Source: Diploscapter coronatus
Taxonomy: Eukaryota; Nematoda; Chromadorea; Rhabditida; Rhabditidae
Direction of reading: 5' to 3'
NCBI GenBank assembly: GCA_964036155.1
Contig: OZ038422.1
Coordinates: 79,507,201-79,571,200, forward strand
DNA: 64,000 nucleotides
The notes below the pieces were generated by a model that worked only from the letters and a program-made list of their open reading frames with translations, was not told where the DNA came from and searched no databases. The position numbers and the translations under genes were made by a program. Below, in pieces: positions 48,881 to 63,401 of the stretch (position 1 is the first letter of the stretch; each line of letters starts with the position of its first letter).

Positions 48881-51800
48881 ATGGCGAACAGCCTGCTCGT
48901 GTTGTGCACCTGTCTGGTGGTGTGGGTGTGGCTCTGCCCATCTGCAACCGGCTACCTGGTCAACGAGCCCCGTGTCCTGCTGCCTCAGCATCCGGACATC
49001 TCCGTAAATTTCACGCTCAAGATCACCGAACCTTCCGGGGGATGCTTCACTTGGTTAGTAGGGAAGATGCGAAAATTGAAACAAATTATACGAGAACTAT
49101 TTGGACTATTCTGATAGTTTGGAAATCGATCATGTCGAAAACCTGAAGAGTTTTGAGAAGACGATAGTGTTGGCTAGGAAAAAAAACCCGCTCAGACTTT
49201 AGAAATTGTCGGTCTTCACATTTTCTAACAAAAAATGTCAATTCGTTCTCGAACTTGACCATGAAACCAAATAAGGTTTCCTGATTTTTAGAGTAAAATT
49301 ATTTGCAGAATTATTATTGAAACACCTGAATAAAAGTTTCAATTTTAGGCGCTCGAATCGGCCTGACATCGCTACAATTCATCCGGTCGGCTCGGACACG
49401 TGTTCTGACACGGCCATCGTCCGTTCCGTCCCCAAGGCTCTCTCCTCGTCTCATCCCTCCACCATCATCTTCATCGATGAAAAATGTAAGATTCGAAGGG
49501 ATATTATCAGTTATGGAGAAGAGTTTGGAAAGAAAGTGTTGAGCCTCCATTTTTACTATAATTATTTATCCAAACGGAATAGAAATAGCGATGTCCAAAT
49601 TCACGAAAACGTTCTTTGAATTTGCAGCGAGCGGAGTGCACTTGAGCTGCACTGTCCAAGTCGCGGAAATCCACCGAATCCAGATCGAGACGGTGGCCAA
49701 AATGCTCTACATCGATGCAGATCCCAGCAGAATGATGTTGAAGGCCTACGATGCTGAAGGTGCAAATTCGAAATTAAATAAATGAAAGATGAAACAAGTT
49801 TTGAAATCACGAGTACTTTTATTTTCCGCTTTTCCTTGTAAAAACGAAACATGTGTTTCAAAAAATGAAATTTCTGAAAGGAAACATTTTTACATTTTTC
49901 GGTTAAAGGTGACGTATTCTCTTCGCTGGGCGAGCTGCCTGTGGAATGGGAGCTGCGGAACACGCTTGGCTCGCGACCGCTGCGTATCGTCTCCTTCGAC
50001 AAGTCCTCCTACGAAGCACCCAAGGAGATCATCCTTTTGGAGGAAAGGAAGAAGAAAGGTCGGATATTTTAGTTGTTTCAGCAAGTCGATAGTTCAGCTA
50101 AAAATTTGACTACTATTTGAAGGTTTCATACTTTGAATTGAAAAAGTGGTGTTTCAAAATAGAATATCACATTTCATAGTAATTTTATATTTTCACTTTT
50201 TTGAAAATTTGTAAGTTATTTTGTAATTTTGTAGGCCACACGATTCTGTTGGAAGGCGTTTCTACCGGCTCTGCCACACTGACAGCCCGATTTTCGGACC
50301 ACCACTTCAATGCCATCGCCCCAACCAGTCTGGATCTGATGGTCGTGGCCTCGCTCGTCCTCCAGCCCTCGGTCGTCTATGTGCCCGTTCAGGCTAACGT
50401 CAAATTCAGCGTCTTCATCATCAAGCAGAACCTCATTGAAGGTAAGATTTCAGATTGCTGATTCATTTTTATTTTTTGAAGAAAAAAAAACATTTTAAAA
50501 ATCAAAATTTGAGCGCATTTCCTAATTTATTCTCACCATTATCAAAACTCTCGTGAAAACTTCGAACTTTCCGAAACTTTTCATGTCTTCAAATAATGAT
50601 TTTCGAAATTGTTTGAAGAAAAAATATCGGCTGCTTAAAATTGCCTTCCAACGAGGGAAGATTAAAAATGAACAGACAAATGGGCGAAAAATAGCGATTG
50701 GGAGGGAATTTTACTTTTAGGAGAAAATTCACACAACCAAGAATATTTTCAGCAGTGAAAATGCCGTCCCCCGACTACTACCTGCAAGTGGCTGACGCGA
50801 GCATCGCGACTCTCAACTCCAAGGAGTCCACCGTCCGGGCACTCCAGTACGGCACCACTCAGGTCGAACTCTTCAATAAGAGTAAGTTTGTTTCTTATTT
50901 TTAAAACTATTTCATCAAATGCTCAAAATTTAGATGAGATATTTTAGTTGGATGTGACTTTTTGTATAAAAATAAAAAAAAATATTATTCTTCCAGACAT
51001 CAAAGAGCAGTCGAAACTGGGGAGCATTCGACTTCCATCCACGCCATTTTTCGTGGTCGATCCGGACAGAATCGAGTGGCGCGTCGACGACTCGTCCAAC
51101 TTCCTCCTGCAGAAGGACACCGAATACCTGCTCGCTCTGAATCTGCTCACGGAGGATGGGAACTCCATGCTCATCACTGATGTGAGTTGACAGATTTTCA
51201 TGAAAGCGAGAAACAATTAGTCGAAAACTAAAATACGACGGAGTGATTTTTCAAAATTATTGAATGTACCTCATTTTCTTCCAGAAAGTCAACATCTTTG
51301 GCGAAAGTCACTGTCATTGCATTATCCATCAAATATGAATTACCGTTTCGTCGAGATTTTTGAAGACAACAATTCTTAGAAGCCTTTCACATATGGCCTA
51401 ACACTATTTTAGTGGACTAGATATAATATCGTTTTTTGACATTTTTCCTCTCGACGATAGCGATCATTTAATTTTCAGAACATGTTGTTCGAATCACATC
51501 TGGATGCGGAATTCTTCAAGGTCGTCCACAAGTCGGCCAACCAGAGCTACTTCAAAGTCGTTCCCCTGAAAAAGGGCAAAACCACCGTTAGGAGCAAATA
51601 CGTTGCAATTGTTGACGAGGTGGGTTTTAGATTCTTGGAATATTTTTTTTTTTTTTTACAAAAAATCAAATTCCAGCACGGCGTTGAGCAGAAGCAGAGT
51701 GGTCGCGTGAGGGGAGAGCAGGAGCTGCAAATCGTCGACCCCGTCAAAGTCGTGCCCAGCAAAGTCTACCTCCCCTATCTGCCCAAACAACGCGTCAATT

Positions 51801-54800
51801 TCGAGCTCAAGGTGAAACACGTAGTTTTTAGAGTTAGTTCTCGACGAATCACCAATTATATATTGTCGTTGAATTGCAAGTTATTGAGAGCAATCTAAAC
51901 ATATCAAAACGTTTTCGGCTTTTCTTTTGAATATAATTTGTGTATGTTTCAAAGATAACAATATAAATGATAAAAAGTTTAAAAAAAAAAATAGTGGATT
52001 TACAGGCGACCGGAGGCAGCGGCGTTTATGACTGGAACACGGAGGACGCGAAGATCGCTGATGTAGACGCGAATGGAGTCGCTGCGCCCATCTCCCTCGG
52101 ACAGACGAGAATAACTGCCATTGACAGAAGGAACAAACACATGATGGACCATGCCGAGGTGGGAAATTAGTGAATTTGGAAGAAGGTATATGTAAGGAAT
52201 TGAGCAATACAGACGTGAATGGAAATATGGATATGATGAAACATATTCTAAATATTTTTTAAGATTTTTTTTTTTTTTTAAATCAGCCTCTGCTATTGAA
52301 ATTGAAATTATGAACGGTTATATGGGTTGAAACATCTCTTGAAAAGTGATTCGAGAAGTGTTCACAGATAATTTTTTGTTTGCAGGTATCAGTTGTGGAG
52401 ATAACGTCGATCGGATTCGGAGAGACGCGCAAGGAGGCAATCGAGGGTACGAAACTCGTCATGAATCTGCAGCTCTACGGGGAGGCCCCTGACGGCTCCA
52501 TCGTTCCTGTCACCGATTGCAGGTAAATGATTGTTGAAAATGTATATATGTCCTTCGAAATTGAATGAAGTATCTTGTAAAAATCGAGCAAACTATAAAC
52601 TTGTTAGATGATTTAGAAACGGTTTTATGGTGTGTGTCCAAAGCATGCCTGATTTGAGAAATCATTACAGCTGAAAAACAAATCAATTTTATTTGAAATT
52701 ACATTTGAACATTTTAGAGCCGCACAAATCTACGCGAAAATCGGAGATGAACGAGTGGCGAGAGTGGACTCGGCCTCGAAGCCTCTGCTACCCTCAATGG
52801 GCACTGGCTGCGCGACTCTGACTCTGTCCGCAATCGCTTCGGGAAACACTAAGATCACTGTGACTTTCGGACGATACACCGCTTCCACGGACATCGCTAT
52901 TTATCCTAAGATGCAGGTAGAGATTTTTTGTTGTAAATGGTACAAAACAGTTCAATCATAGTTTGAAGTTATTTTTAAAAATGGTTTGAGACATGTTTAG
53001 TAATGTTGATTAGTGAAAAAATAAGGAAATATTCCAGACTCAACCCGAGCAACTCGGTCTGGCGCTGAACAGCGAGTTCGAGCTGCAAATTCAAGGTGGA
53101 CCGAGGCCCTGGATCGACGACCCGACTAGTCATTTTATCAGTGAGTTTGCAAAGTTGCTTGCTTTTCTGAAAGAAACCAACTTTTCATTTTTAGATGCCA
53201 AGTCGAAGCTAGTTACACACACTCGTTCTGACAACAGGCTGAGGGTGATTTGTGGAAAAGAGGAGGGAACTGAGGTTCGTGGATTGAATATGCTTCAACG
53301 CAATCGTTTATTAGAACTTTGAACATCTTACTATTGTCCATGAGTCGAGTAGAAGTTTGAAAATTTATCATTTTGATAATCGAAAACTCACCAAAGCGAG
53401 CATGTTTTGAGCCCTATATGAGCACGTGTGTACGAGCACTTCTTAATATAATTTTTGGCTAGAATCCATTCCTCCAATTGGTTCATTGAATTTGATCATG
53501 CTGATTCGTGCTGATACACTTTGAAGGATACTTGTTTCCCAATTTTGGAGTTTCAAATTATCACTTTTTGAGCGAAAGCTAAAGATGCAAAGAAAAGGAG
53601 TTTGCAGCCCCTAGATATAATCCCTTTTTGCAGAAGATGGTAATCTCGATGGGCAACAAGCCCTCGACGAGCCTGCCCCTGCCGCTGGTCATCGATTTGC
53701 CTCTGCAGGTCTGCTGCGCCAACCCAAACAGACTCGACATCGCCAGACCTGATCGGCTCAGCACCTGCCCTGGAAAAACGGTCAGTTATATTTTCCCAAA
53801 TCTTCTTTTGATTAAACTACTGTTGCAAGCAGGAGTAATAAGATCTGAATTTTTGATCAATTTTAGTAGTTTTTTTGAAATATAGCTAGGTAGTCATTAA
53901 AAAGATAAAATAAGCTTTAAATAAGATTACTGTTTGTTGAGTTAGATCGTGAAATTCAGGATGCAATTCTGATTGACTCGAAGGCTCGTTACGTGCTGCA
54001 GGGCTACGCTCAGTGCGGCTCTAACGCAGACCGGCTGCTAGATTCCGTCTCAGGACTGGCTGTCAACTGGAAGTCGACCGACACAAATCTCCTCATGCTC
54101 AATTCTGTCACCCCAGATGAAACCACCAAACAACGTAAGGCATTTGATTTTCCCTGATTTTTTTGGATCTTTGAATTCATCAAAGTCTTCAAATTGAAAA
54201 CTCGCGGTTAGCAAATACGGAGGAAATAAATGGCTGAGATTACCATTTTACGGATAAATTTGCTGTCTAATGATATTATTTTCCCCCTATTACCACCTTA
54301 CTTTTCACTTTATTTATCCGTAAAATGGTAGCCTTAGTAATTGATTTTCTCTATAGTTGTTTATAAATCGTTTGAAAAATTATAAGAATGAAATTTCAAT
54401 GACGCAGATATTATTTTCCGAAATGTCTTCAGCAATATTCGGTTCCGAGTACTTTTTGAGTTATTAGTCTTTTGAAACATAACATTTCTGTTTTCTTTAC
54501 GTTTAGAAGAAGTGCAATTTCAGCAACTGCAGACGTTCTGACGCGAAGGAAGAGTGGCACTGCGTCTTTGTCGGCCGATGTGAAACTGGGCAACGGCAAG
54601 AAACTGCACACTGAGAGGGAGATCATCGTCGCCACGCCCATCCAAATCAACCCTGATCCTCTGGTAAGTTTCAATCGGTTCGATATTTTAGGTGCGATTT
54701 GTTCAAATTATTTTTAGTATCATTTCGAATTAAACGATGAAACAGAAATTCGATTTTTTGTAAGAATTTGCTGAGGCATGAATATTTATTTCTGAATGAA

Positions 54801-57800
54801 CTCAGTTTCTTCAGCTGGTTTGGAACGAACGAGGCACGGTAGGCGAAGGCAAAATCGAGGGCGGATCGGGCCACTTCACGATCATCGACAGACACTCGAA
54901 TTCGCTCATCCGAACAGAAATCAAGGCCAGAACTATTGAAGTAAGGATTTTTTGGGAAATTATTTTAAATTCTGAACCGGGACGAAGGTTTTGCGTAGGA
55001 GCTGGTATGATGATTTTTTTTTTTATAATTTCTGATCATATGAAGGAGCATAGTGAAAAGAAACGCCTATTATACACGACCATTAACTGTAATAGAAAAC
55101 AACTTTACGTACAACTCTGCATAAAGCATTCCTACCTGAAATTTGGAAATCTGCAGGTTTTCCCTCTGGCGCAAGGTTCGGTTACTTTGACGGTAAAAGA
55201 TCTCTGCATCACTGATCTGGAAAAGACGATCAACGTGCGAGTCGTGCAGATTCACGGACTCTCCATTTCGGCACCGGAATTTGTGAGTACATTTTTCTTA
55301 TATAAGAAACTGACGATCATGTAATTGGTTTCTATTTTCGACATATTTATACCGAATGTTCGAAACATAGAAAATTCTTACAAAATGACTAATTTTCGTG
55401 AAATTGCTGTGAACGTAAATGTGCAGGTTGGCGTGAACGACATCGTAGACGTGGAGATCGTTGCGTTGGACGAGCACGGAGAGGAGATTCCGCACAAATC
55501 CGACGCACTCAGCAATGTCAAGTTGGAGACCAGCAATGACAGAGCCACATTGCAACGGTAAGGGGAAAATTACTAGATAGAAATGTAGAGAGAAGAATAT
55601 CTTATGGAATCCTTCGATTATCTCGAACTATCGTAACCTGCAATATTTCTAATGGAATTATATAGGAAATTGTAGTCTAGCGAAGGACGAAAAGTCAATT
55701 ATCTAAAATTAGTTTTCTGAAACATATTTTTATTTTCTTCATGATGGCTGATTTTGAAATTTCAGTCAATCCTCTATGCACTACTCTCTGCGGGGCGCTG
55801 CAATCGGCTCTGTGGCTCTGACCGCCTCGGCCAACTCCTCGACCGGCCACCGACTGATCTCTCGACCCAAATCTGTCCAGATCTTCTCCCCCATCAAATT
55901 CGACCCCACGAAACTCACTCTCATTCCGGAAGCCGTCTTTCAGGTATGTTTCAAACAATTTTTAAAAAATATAAGCTACTTTAACACATGCTTGATTTGA
56001 ATTACGCAAACATCATCCTCAACTCACTAAAATAGACTATTTGTGAAAATGGGAGGAAAACTTCATTTTTTATTAAGAAAATTTGATACTCACAAAATAT
56101 GAACTGGCTAGTAACAAAGTAAGGTTGGTTTAATTTCGAACCAAAAGGATAATTTTCAGCTGCAAGTGCTCGGCGGTCCGCAGCCGACTCCTCCGATCGC
56201 GTTCTCTTTGAACAACTCGAAGATCGCTCGCATCGAGCCCAACGGCCTCATCACTTCCCTCCAGACGCTCGGAACCACAGCCATCACTGGCACCCTCCAT
56301 ATCGGCAACAAACAGATCACTAAGGTTCGAGTTTAGAGCCTTTAATATTTTCGTACGACACAAAGGTAGAGATAGTATTGGTTAACAGTTTTTAGAAGGG
56401 GTTTATTCATTTTTGAAACATACTTTGAAGAAAAAATTGGAAAAAGAATGAGATCATGAAGCTTTCTTATAATCGATTTTTGAGTGACGTTGATTTTTTC
56501 CTGAGATCTGCGAAACATTCGAAAAATTACTTGAAAATATTAGCTTTTTACTCTTTCGTAATGACCTTTTCTGTCCATTTTTGTAAACGTTGATTCATTT
56601 CAAGTATCAACTTTAAATACTATCAGATCGTTTTATGTAAGTTTTGAAACGTAATGAAAGAATTTGAGGATACGGTTCTGTTGCGGGTTGTGTCTCTCCG
56701 AGGCATCCGGCTAGTGGCCTCAAGTCATCAAGTCGAGACGGACGGTCGAGTCCACGTCAGAGTCGAGGGCATCGATGAGGACGAAACGCCCTTCGCATTC
56801 GGAGGAGCCATTTATCCTATCAAGGTCGGTTCTTTCTTCAATTTGAGGACAAAATGAAGATGCAATATATCCTTAATGGATCGGCATTACAACAAAATTT
56901 TACGCCTTAAACAAAAGAAGAAGCAATTCGAGAATAGTGAAAAACCCTATTATTTCCTGAATTAGTGAAAGCTACATCAAAATTTAGATTTTTTCAAACT
57001 AAGCTTTTTGTTGCAGATGGAATGGGACGTGTCGCACGAGGAGATTCTCTCTTCCAAGCAGCATCCAATCGTGGCCTCGATGAACGACGACGCTCCCAAC
57101 CAATTCGCCATTTGGCTCAGGGCCAACAAGGCGGGAAAAGCTACCATCAAGGTGAGTCCAGAATAACTGAAATGGGCTTCAACCCCATTAAGTAAGAATG
57201 AATTTGTCTAACCTTCAACTATGATGACACTAAATTTCGTCACTGATTTATCGAAGAACAACAATGAATTCTATTTGTTTCAGAAGTGTTTAAATTTTAG
57301 AAATTTTTCTTGTAAGCTAGTTTGTCGAACGACCGATTAAGCTAAATGATATGTAAATATGTAAAGTTAAATATACCCGTTTCGAGTGATATTTGATCAG
57401 AAGGTGTATAACAAATGTGAAAATCGTTTAAGGTGCGAGCTCATTTGCACGCCAAGTCTCACAATCACTTCGCGGGCTCTGCCAGGCTGCTGGAAGCCAC
57501 GACGGAAATCGAGGTTGTTGAGCCGCTGCAACTCGACTCGCCCAGCGTGCCGATGGCTGCCATCCGCATGTCGCCCCAGTCCTCCTTCCAACTTTCTCTC
57601 CAGAAATGGTAGGCTATCTCATTTTTCATTTCAGACTTTAATCTATTTTCTAATGCGGGGCGGTTTGTAACTCAAGTGTTCAAATTTTTTACGAAAGTAT
57701 TTTAGTCAGGCTTTCAGCCAGAATGAAAGACTATAGGGTAGTGTCTACAAAAAAAATTTCTATTCAAAACTACTACATAGATGATCTGCAGCAATATTTT

Positions 57801-60800
57801 ATCAAGCACTTGAGCGTAAGGGGTCACGCTCAAATGCGCTCAGATGCTCAGACGGTTTGGCAATAGACATGCCTAGGTCGTATTTATAAATACTATTCGA
57901 ATACGAGATATGCTTTTCCCAATTCAAGCTCTCAAATTCTTGATGAAATTTTATTAACAGAAATCCCTAAGACGTTTTATTACAACTCGTGACTAATACG
58001 TTATGAAGATCTTGGCACTCGTGTCTTTACTTTGCTTACAAAAACGGGCAAGAATTTCGTATTCTCTAGAGTGGAAATTTGCAGGGGTCTCTCGTCTGGC
58101 AAATCGACCTATTCCTCGTCTTCGGAATCGTCTCTGTTGACTGTGTCTCCCAGCGGCAGACTGACCACGCATTCGCGAGAGGGCGTTGGCGCAGTGGTTG
58201 TACGACAGGCGCCCGACAACAGGACTCTAATGATTCCCGTTTCGGTATGCTAATCAATGATATTTTGTTCAGGACTGCAGATATCAAGAATTGAAACTTT
58301 CACGAAACTAGAAATATTCACTTTCGGAAACACGTACCTAAAAGAATTTTAGGAAGAAATTTCTTATTATCAGTTATTGCTTATTGCTGCAATTCCAATT
58401 TAATTTCATATCTCGTTTTTGTGAAACGTAAGAATATTGGAATATTTGAGGTGAGCCGAGTGCACTCCCTGCATGTTCGTCTGTCGTCGCCCTCGCCGAT
58501 CTCTGTCGACTCCACCCACCTGCCAGTCGGATTGACCATCCCTCTCGATGTCCTTGCATTCGATTCCTTCGGACAGCAGATGCATGTCACCGACGACGTT
58601 ATCTTCTACAGACCACACAGGTAAGATTTAATGAACCTTTAAAATGAGTTATAGAAAGGTCATTCTTCAAAAATACCCTCCATAGAGCAATCAAATATAT
58701 GAAATTCGAAAAATTTTACATAAGTTTCAAAATTAGCGCATTTTTGATATATTTCCACAAGAAATAACTCCGTTTACGCTGATCTCTTCTCAGAATTCGT
58801 ATGTGTTTCCTCATTTCAGATTCGACTTGACGGACATTCAATCTTCCAACTACAACAGGTCGCTGTCGATTCATCTCAAGTTCCCAGGAGAGACCGTTTT
58901 GAAGGTTGAATTTGGATTAAAAGAATTCTTTAGAAATTCCAAATTTGCAGGTGTGGCTCCGCGACCATCCCCAAGTCGATGCGTTCATTCGCCTGCCTGT
59001 GGCGGGCTGGATTTTCGACGATGCACATCGACGCGCCTACGTCCAGTCCGATGTCACCTGTCTCAAGTCTCCATTTGCTGGTGAGAGTTTGAACTTTTAT
59101 TTGGAGAAGGAGTTAACTAATCGCTACACCAATTTGATTGTTTTGACATATTTCAGATAAGATTCATTATCGTTTTTCGAAAGATTTTCCAATAATGAAA
59201 GATCGATAACTATCTCGACAATGTTTAGGTTCTGTGAAATGGACGTCCTCGTCTCGCGGCATCAAGTGGATCAACGTGGCTCTGGGAATCGCTCAATTGA
59301 CTGCGCCCGGGGAGCACAAGATTGCCGTTACCGAGGGAGAACAGACACTCGATGATTCGGTTTGAATTTTGTTATTTTTGCAAAAAAAAAGCCCTATATT
59401 TTTCAATTTCATGAATATCATATATCTCAGAAATTAACGGGAATCGTTATAAGTATTTTGCGCATCTTTCAAATTTTCGAGTTTCAGATCCAAGTCCTTG
59501 AACCAAAGAAATTGGCCTTCGACAATTCGCATCCGACTCTGCTGACCACTCAGCCGGACAAACAGTTCGTCTTCCCTGTGCATGTTCAGGCAAATCAAAC
59601 TCAAAAGTACTTGGGTAAGGGAGCTGGCATAAAATATGTTTCATAATAGCTAAGCTCAAGTTCAACGTTGTGCGATTCTCCAGTATTGATAGATAGAAAT
59701 GGAATCTTATCTTGCAAAAACTAATGAATAAGTTTCGCAGATGGATGAAAGTTGATTTTCCTTCTTTAGTGTCAATTTTTCGACAATATTTTAAATGACC
59801 CTAAATTCTCAATATAATTTCCCAGATTGCACTGCCGAACAGAGGTCGGTCCTTTCGCAGGACGGCCTGGTCGACCCTCCATTCCACTGCTCGTTCCACT
59901 TCTCCAACAAGGCCCCTTCCCAACTCTCGGCTGCTTACTGGCTCACTTCCCAGCCTAAATTCGATCTCGTCAACGGTAGGGCACTTTTTGATTTGTGAAA
60001 AAAGAATTCCCCTATCAAATATCTCATTTCAGGCTATTCGTGTGTGCTTTCCCGCCTCGAGGTGCCCACCGAGGAGTGGAAATTCGACATGAAATCGCCT
60101 GCGGAAGTGACTCTGGAAGCCAAGTGGAACGACGGCAGTCAGAGGGTCGAGTCGGCCAGTGTCGCTGTGCCTTTCCACTTTGCAACCGTCGTTTTCGAAG
60201 AGGAGGTCAACTTTTTATTATTTTTTTCTTATTTTTTACTAGAACTTAATGACACATTGGTTTGAAATATCTTTCCATCCAAATATTGAAACTTTGAAGC
60301 ATACGTTGTTCATTCGAAAACTTGAACAGATGATTTTCTTTTAGATCCACCTCTCGGACCTCGAAAATAAGCCATTCGTCGTGTCTGTCTCAGTGCCGCC
60401 CTACCAGGAACGCAAACTGACTGTGCGAGGCTGCGATCTGGTTGCCGTTTCGCCTGTCAAGCGACCTGAAGAACTCGCCAACGCGCCTGCCAACGTCTTC
60501 TATGCTGTTTCGGTAGGAATTTTATGGGTTTAGAATGAAATCTAAAGTAGTATGTTTCAATACGAAATGTTAGACTTTTGTTATCGATAAAAGCGGACAG
60601 CCTATAAAGAATCTGTTTCCTAGAAACATTAAATTTCACTTTGAGAGCTGAAACTTGGTGGATATTATCAAGGCAATACCAGAAACGTGTTTCATATATT
60701 AATCTTTTCGGACATCTGTTTATATCGCCTTTGGTCCTTGCTGACATTCACTTGGTGATTATTTAGGTTCCTCGAATTCATTCAAAGATATTCTAAATCG

Positions 60801-61950
60801 GTTTTGAAATAAGCATAGATAGACTACAAAGATAAGATCAAATATAATTTTTTATTTCTAAAATGGTCGAAATGTTTTTGTGTTCAAATAATAATCATCA
60901 AAAATGTTCAGCTGAACACGAAATCGGCAGCTCTTTTCGAGGAATGGCGCTCGAAGTGCAACGTGACGATCGCCAACTCGGAGACGGGACAGACCATCGA
61001 AGTGCCCGTCCGCATCAGAATGGTCAGCGACACCACCAGTCTCTTGGAAGGTAAATATAATTTAGATAATTTATTTTATTTTCTTTCAAAATAATCTTGG
61101 CAAAGAAGAAAAAGTGAACGTATTTTAAAAGTGCCTTTTTAAAATAGTTCATTTTTAAAATTTCAGCAATGTCCCGCAAGTCGTGGCACGATATGATCTA
61201 CAGCCTCGTCATCGTCTGCGTTATCGGGATTGTTTCCCTTCTGGGTGAGTTTTGAAATTTCTCTTGAAGTTTTCATTTTCTTATTGCATTTTTACCGACC
61301 AAATTTTGCAGCGTACAAGTACTACAAATCGATGACGGACAAGCCAGGCTTCGTGGGCGTGACCACCTCGACTCCACTTAGCCCCTCCATGCTGGTCAGC
61401 TCCTTCGGCGCCAACAGATCTTCACTCACCAACTCTATCGGGGGATCTTCTCTCGACAATGGTAAGGGAATTTCGATGATTTGTTGATTTTTGCAAAATG
61501 GAATTTTCTGAAAATAATAGAAATCTGATTGAAATAGGTTTCATCATCGATATCTCATACGCATCGCAATTTTGCATGTCAGAAAACACCTCTTCTAACA
61601 ATAAATGTTAGTGGGCTCTTCATTTTCCGTTATGAAGAGCTGAAAAAGAAAAGTCGATAACATTTATCAATAGAGCATGTTTCTAGTAGGAGGGGAATAT
61701 TTAAGGGGCACACACTATAAATTTTCCTAAAAATATCCGTTTCAATTATTGTTGCCCACGAGATTAGAAAAGTTCAAAAGATCGATATTTGAGTTTAATC
61801 ATTGATTTTTCCGATTCTCTGTTGCGCTCTGGGGATAGTCCCGTGTTCCGCGCGCTTCACCGCAACACTTCAGGCGCTCGTGGTGATTCGCGTCTCTGGT
61901 CGGACGGCTCCAAGGAGAATGTCGTCTCGCCCTACAGGAGGAGGATGTGA
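48881..61950 (+). CDS. npp-12: Nuclear pore membrane glycoprotein gp210
   Basis: A large gene of roughly 30 exons and about 1,800 residues (not exactly counted). It starts with a signal peptide (MANSLLVLCTCLVVWVWLCP), then LVNEPRVLLPQHPDISVNFT and GGCFTWRSNRPDIATIHPV, which match the gp210 N-terminus. A long lumenal region has repeated bacterial-Ig-like (BIG2) signatures, for example DVDANGVAAPISLGQTRITA and EPNGLITSLQTLGTTAIT. Near 61190-61310 one membrane helix (MIYSLVIVCVIGIVSLLAYK) is followed by a short tail ending KENVVSPYRRRM. gp210 anchors nuclear pores in the pore membrane, with its bulk in the perinuclear lumen. The last exon is taken from 61874 (acceptor AACACTTCAG), which restores frame; the acceptor at 61850 does not. 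Codons are strongly C/G-ending. One intron carries an inverted repeat (54241-54330). AATAAA lies at 62647-62652. Confidence 0.95.
54241..54330. repeat. Inverted repeat in an npp-12 intron, 19-bp perfect arms
   Basis: TACCATTTTACGGATAAAT at 54241-54259 is exactly inverted at 54312-54330, about 52 nt apart. A MITE-like relic or a hairpin in the pre-mRNA; no clear target duplication. Confidence 0.7.
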
Positions 61951-63401
61951 GCTAATATATAGCTCAATGGTATGATTGACCCTTTATGGGACTATCGAAA
62001 TATTTTCGGATTTTCTTCTTTTTTATTTCATTTTTTTTGTAAATTGCAATATTTTTCGTCTTCTTGACAGACTTGGAACTTTTCCACCGCAAAAATTCGT
62101 CATCATCTCTCGCCTCATTATTTTAAGAATAGTAATTCAAAACTAACTGGAATAATTCACTGCATAAGGGACATTTGCGATGGAAAAGTCTCAAGTCTGC
62201 TTCTTGAGTTTATTTCAACTGGTTTATGAAAGTCGAAGATAATTTGAGATTTAGTTTTTTCTTTCATTGTTTTCAAACTTTTGCACTTTTCTAAATTATT
62301 CTAAATGTTAGATGATTCTTATTTATCGTTTTGCAAAGTACGAAAGCTTGAATTTTATGTGTTTCTTCTCGATTTTTCGACCTTTTGAATCGCCTAGCCT
62401 AATCAGTTCATAGGTACTTTTTCTATTTTGAAACTGCCAAATTAGGTAGGAAATTTCATGTTGAATTTCGCAATCATTTTCTTTTTTCATTATTTTGTTT
62501 TTTTTTTTTTATCTTTGATTGTTGTCTTTTTCTCTGGGTATCTTCCCTGTACGAGTACTATTTCGTCGTCTCTCATGGATCTTTTCCTCTCTTATTACTC
62601 CCCGTGTTTTTTCGTCGCGAGTTGTGCGTTTTTTCATTTTTCTCTAAATAAATTCAATTCTTGTATTTGCCTCATTTATAATGATTTTTGATATGGTTTA
62701 ACATCATAACTTCTCACTTATTTGTCGTGTGTTGTAACACGTTTAATTCATTTTCAGATCATTACACGTTTCCCTTGAAAGGAGAGAAGAGCTTTCGAAA
62801 ATTAGAATGTTCGAAATTTGAACCCCCATTTGCAGTGATGAAAATACCTCCTTCATTACCACCATGTCTGTCTTATCATCTACTCGGCTTCCCCTGCCTT
62901 TCTGCCTGCGGATCACAGCTCTGCTCGTCTGTCTACTCGTTCTGCAACTACTTGCTGGGGTTGGCGGCGAATACAAACGGTGCAAGTAAGCCGAATGATG
63001 AAAATGTGCAGTACACGAACTCCTGGAACATTTCTAAGCTCATACTATAGTGCTTTTTGAAGAAGAATGTTCCGGGAATATCCTTATCTGTTTTTAGTGA
63101 ATTGAAGCACGTAAATGTAAATGCTTCTGAATATTTCTGCTCTTCGTGATTTAGTAACAATTTTAAAAAGATTGCTCAGACCCACAAAACTCGTTGAACC
63201 CTTATAAGAACCTCACAGCAGGAAAAAAGTTCCTATGGAAAGGTTTCGGAGGTTCCTTTCAATTTTACAGTTATCCCTCATCACTTCTGGATCTCGTCGA
63301 GAGTTGTATTTATCATGTGCATTGAGTTCTTAATAATAGTTAAATAAAGATAATGTTCATAAACTTTAATATGTCACATAAAAGGGCTACATAATATTAA
63401 A
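61951..63401. other. Intergenic region downstream of npp-12
   Basis: Contains the npp-12 3' UTR (AATAAA at 62647-62652), T-rich tracts near 62480-62530, and from about 63270 the kelch-family 3' flank copy 3. No gene is supported; the open frame at 62688-63050 shows no conserved feature. Confidence 0.55.
63270..63401 (-). repeat. Kelch-family duplicated 3' flank, copy 3
   Basis: TATCCCTCATCACTTCTGGA, then TCTCGTCGAGAGTTGTATTT and ATCATGTGCATTGAGTTCTT, match the flank of the F-box/kelch gene (46225-46352) and, inverted, of the chimera (42830-42925). The match to the chimera continues through AATAATAGTT. Confidence 0.7.

Noticed and set aside
61850..61873. Acceptor at 61850 for the last npp-12 exon
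   Set aside because: It gives a Cys/Arg-rich tail in the wrong frame; the acceptor ending at 61873 leads to a tail ending VVSPYRRRM in frame.
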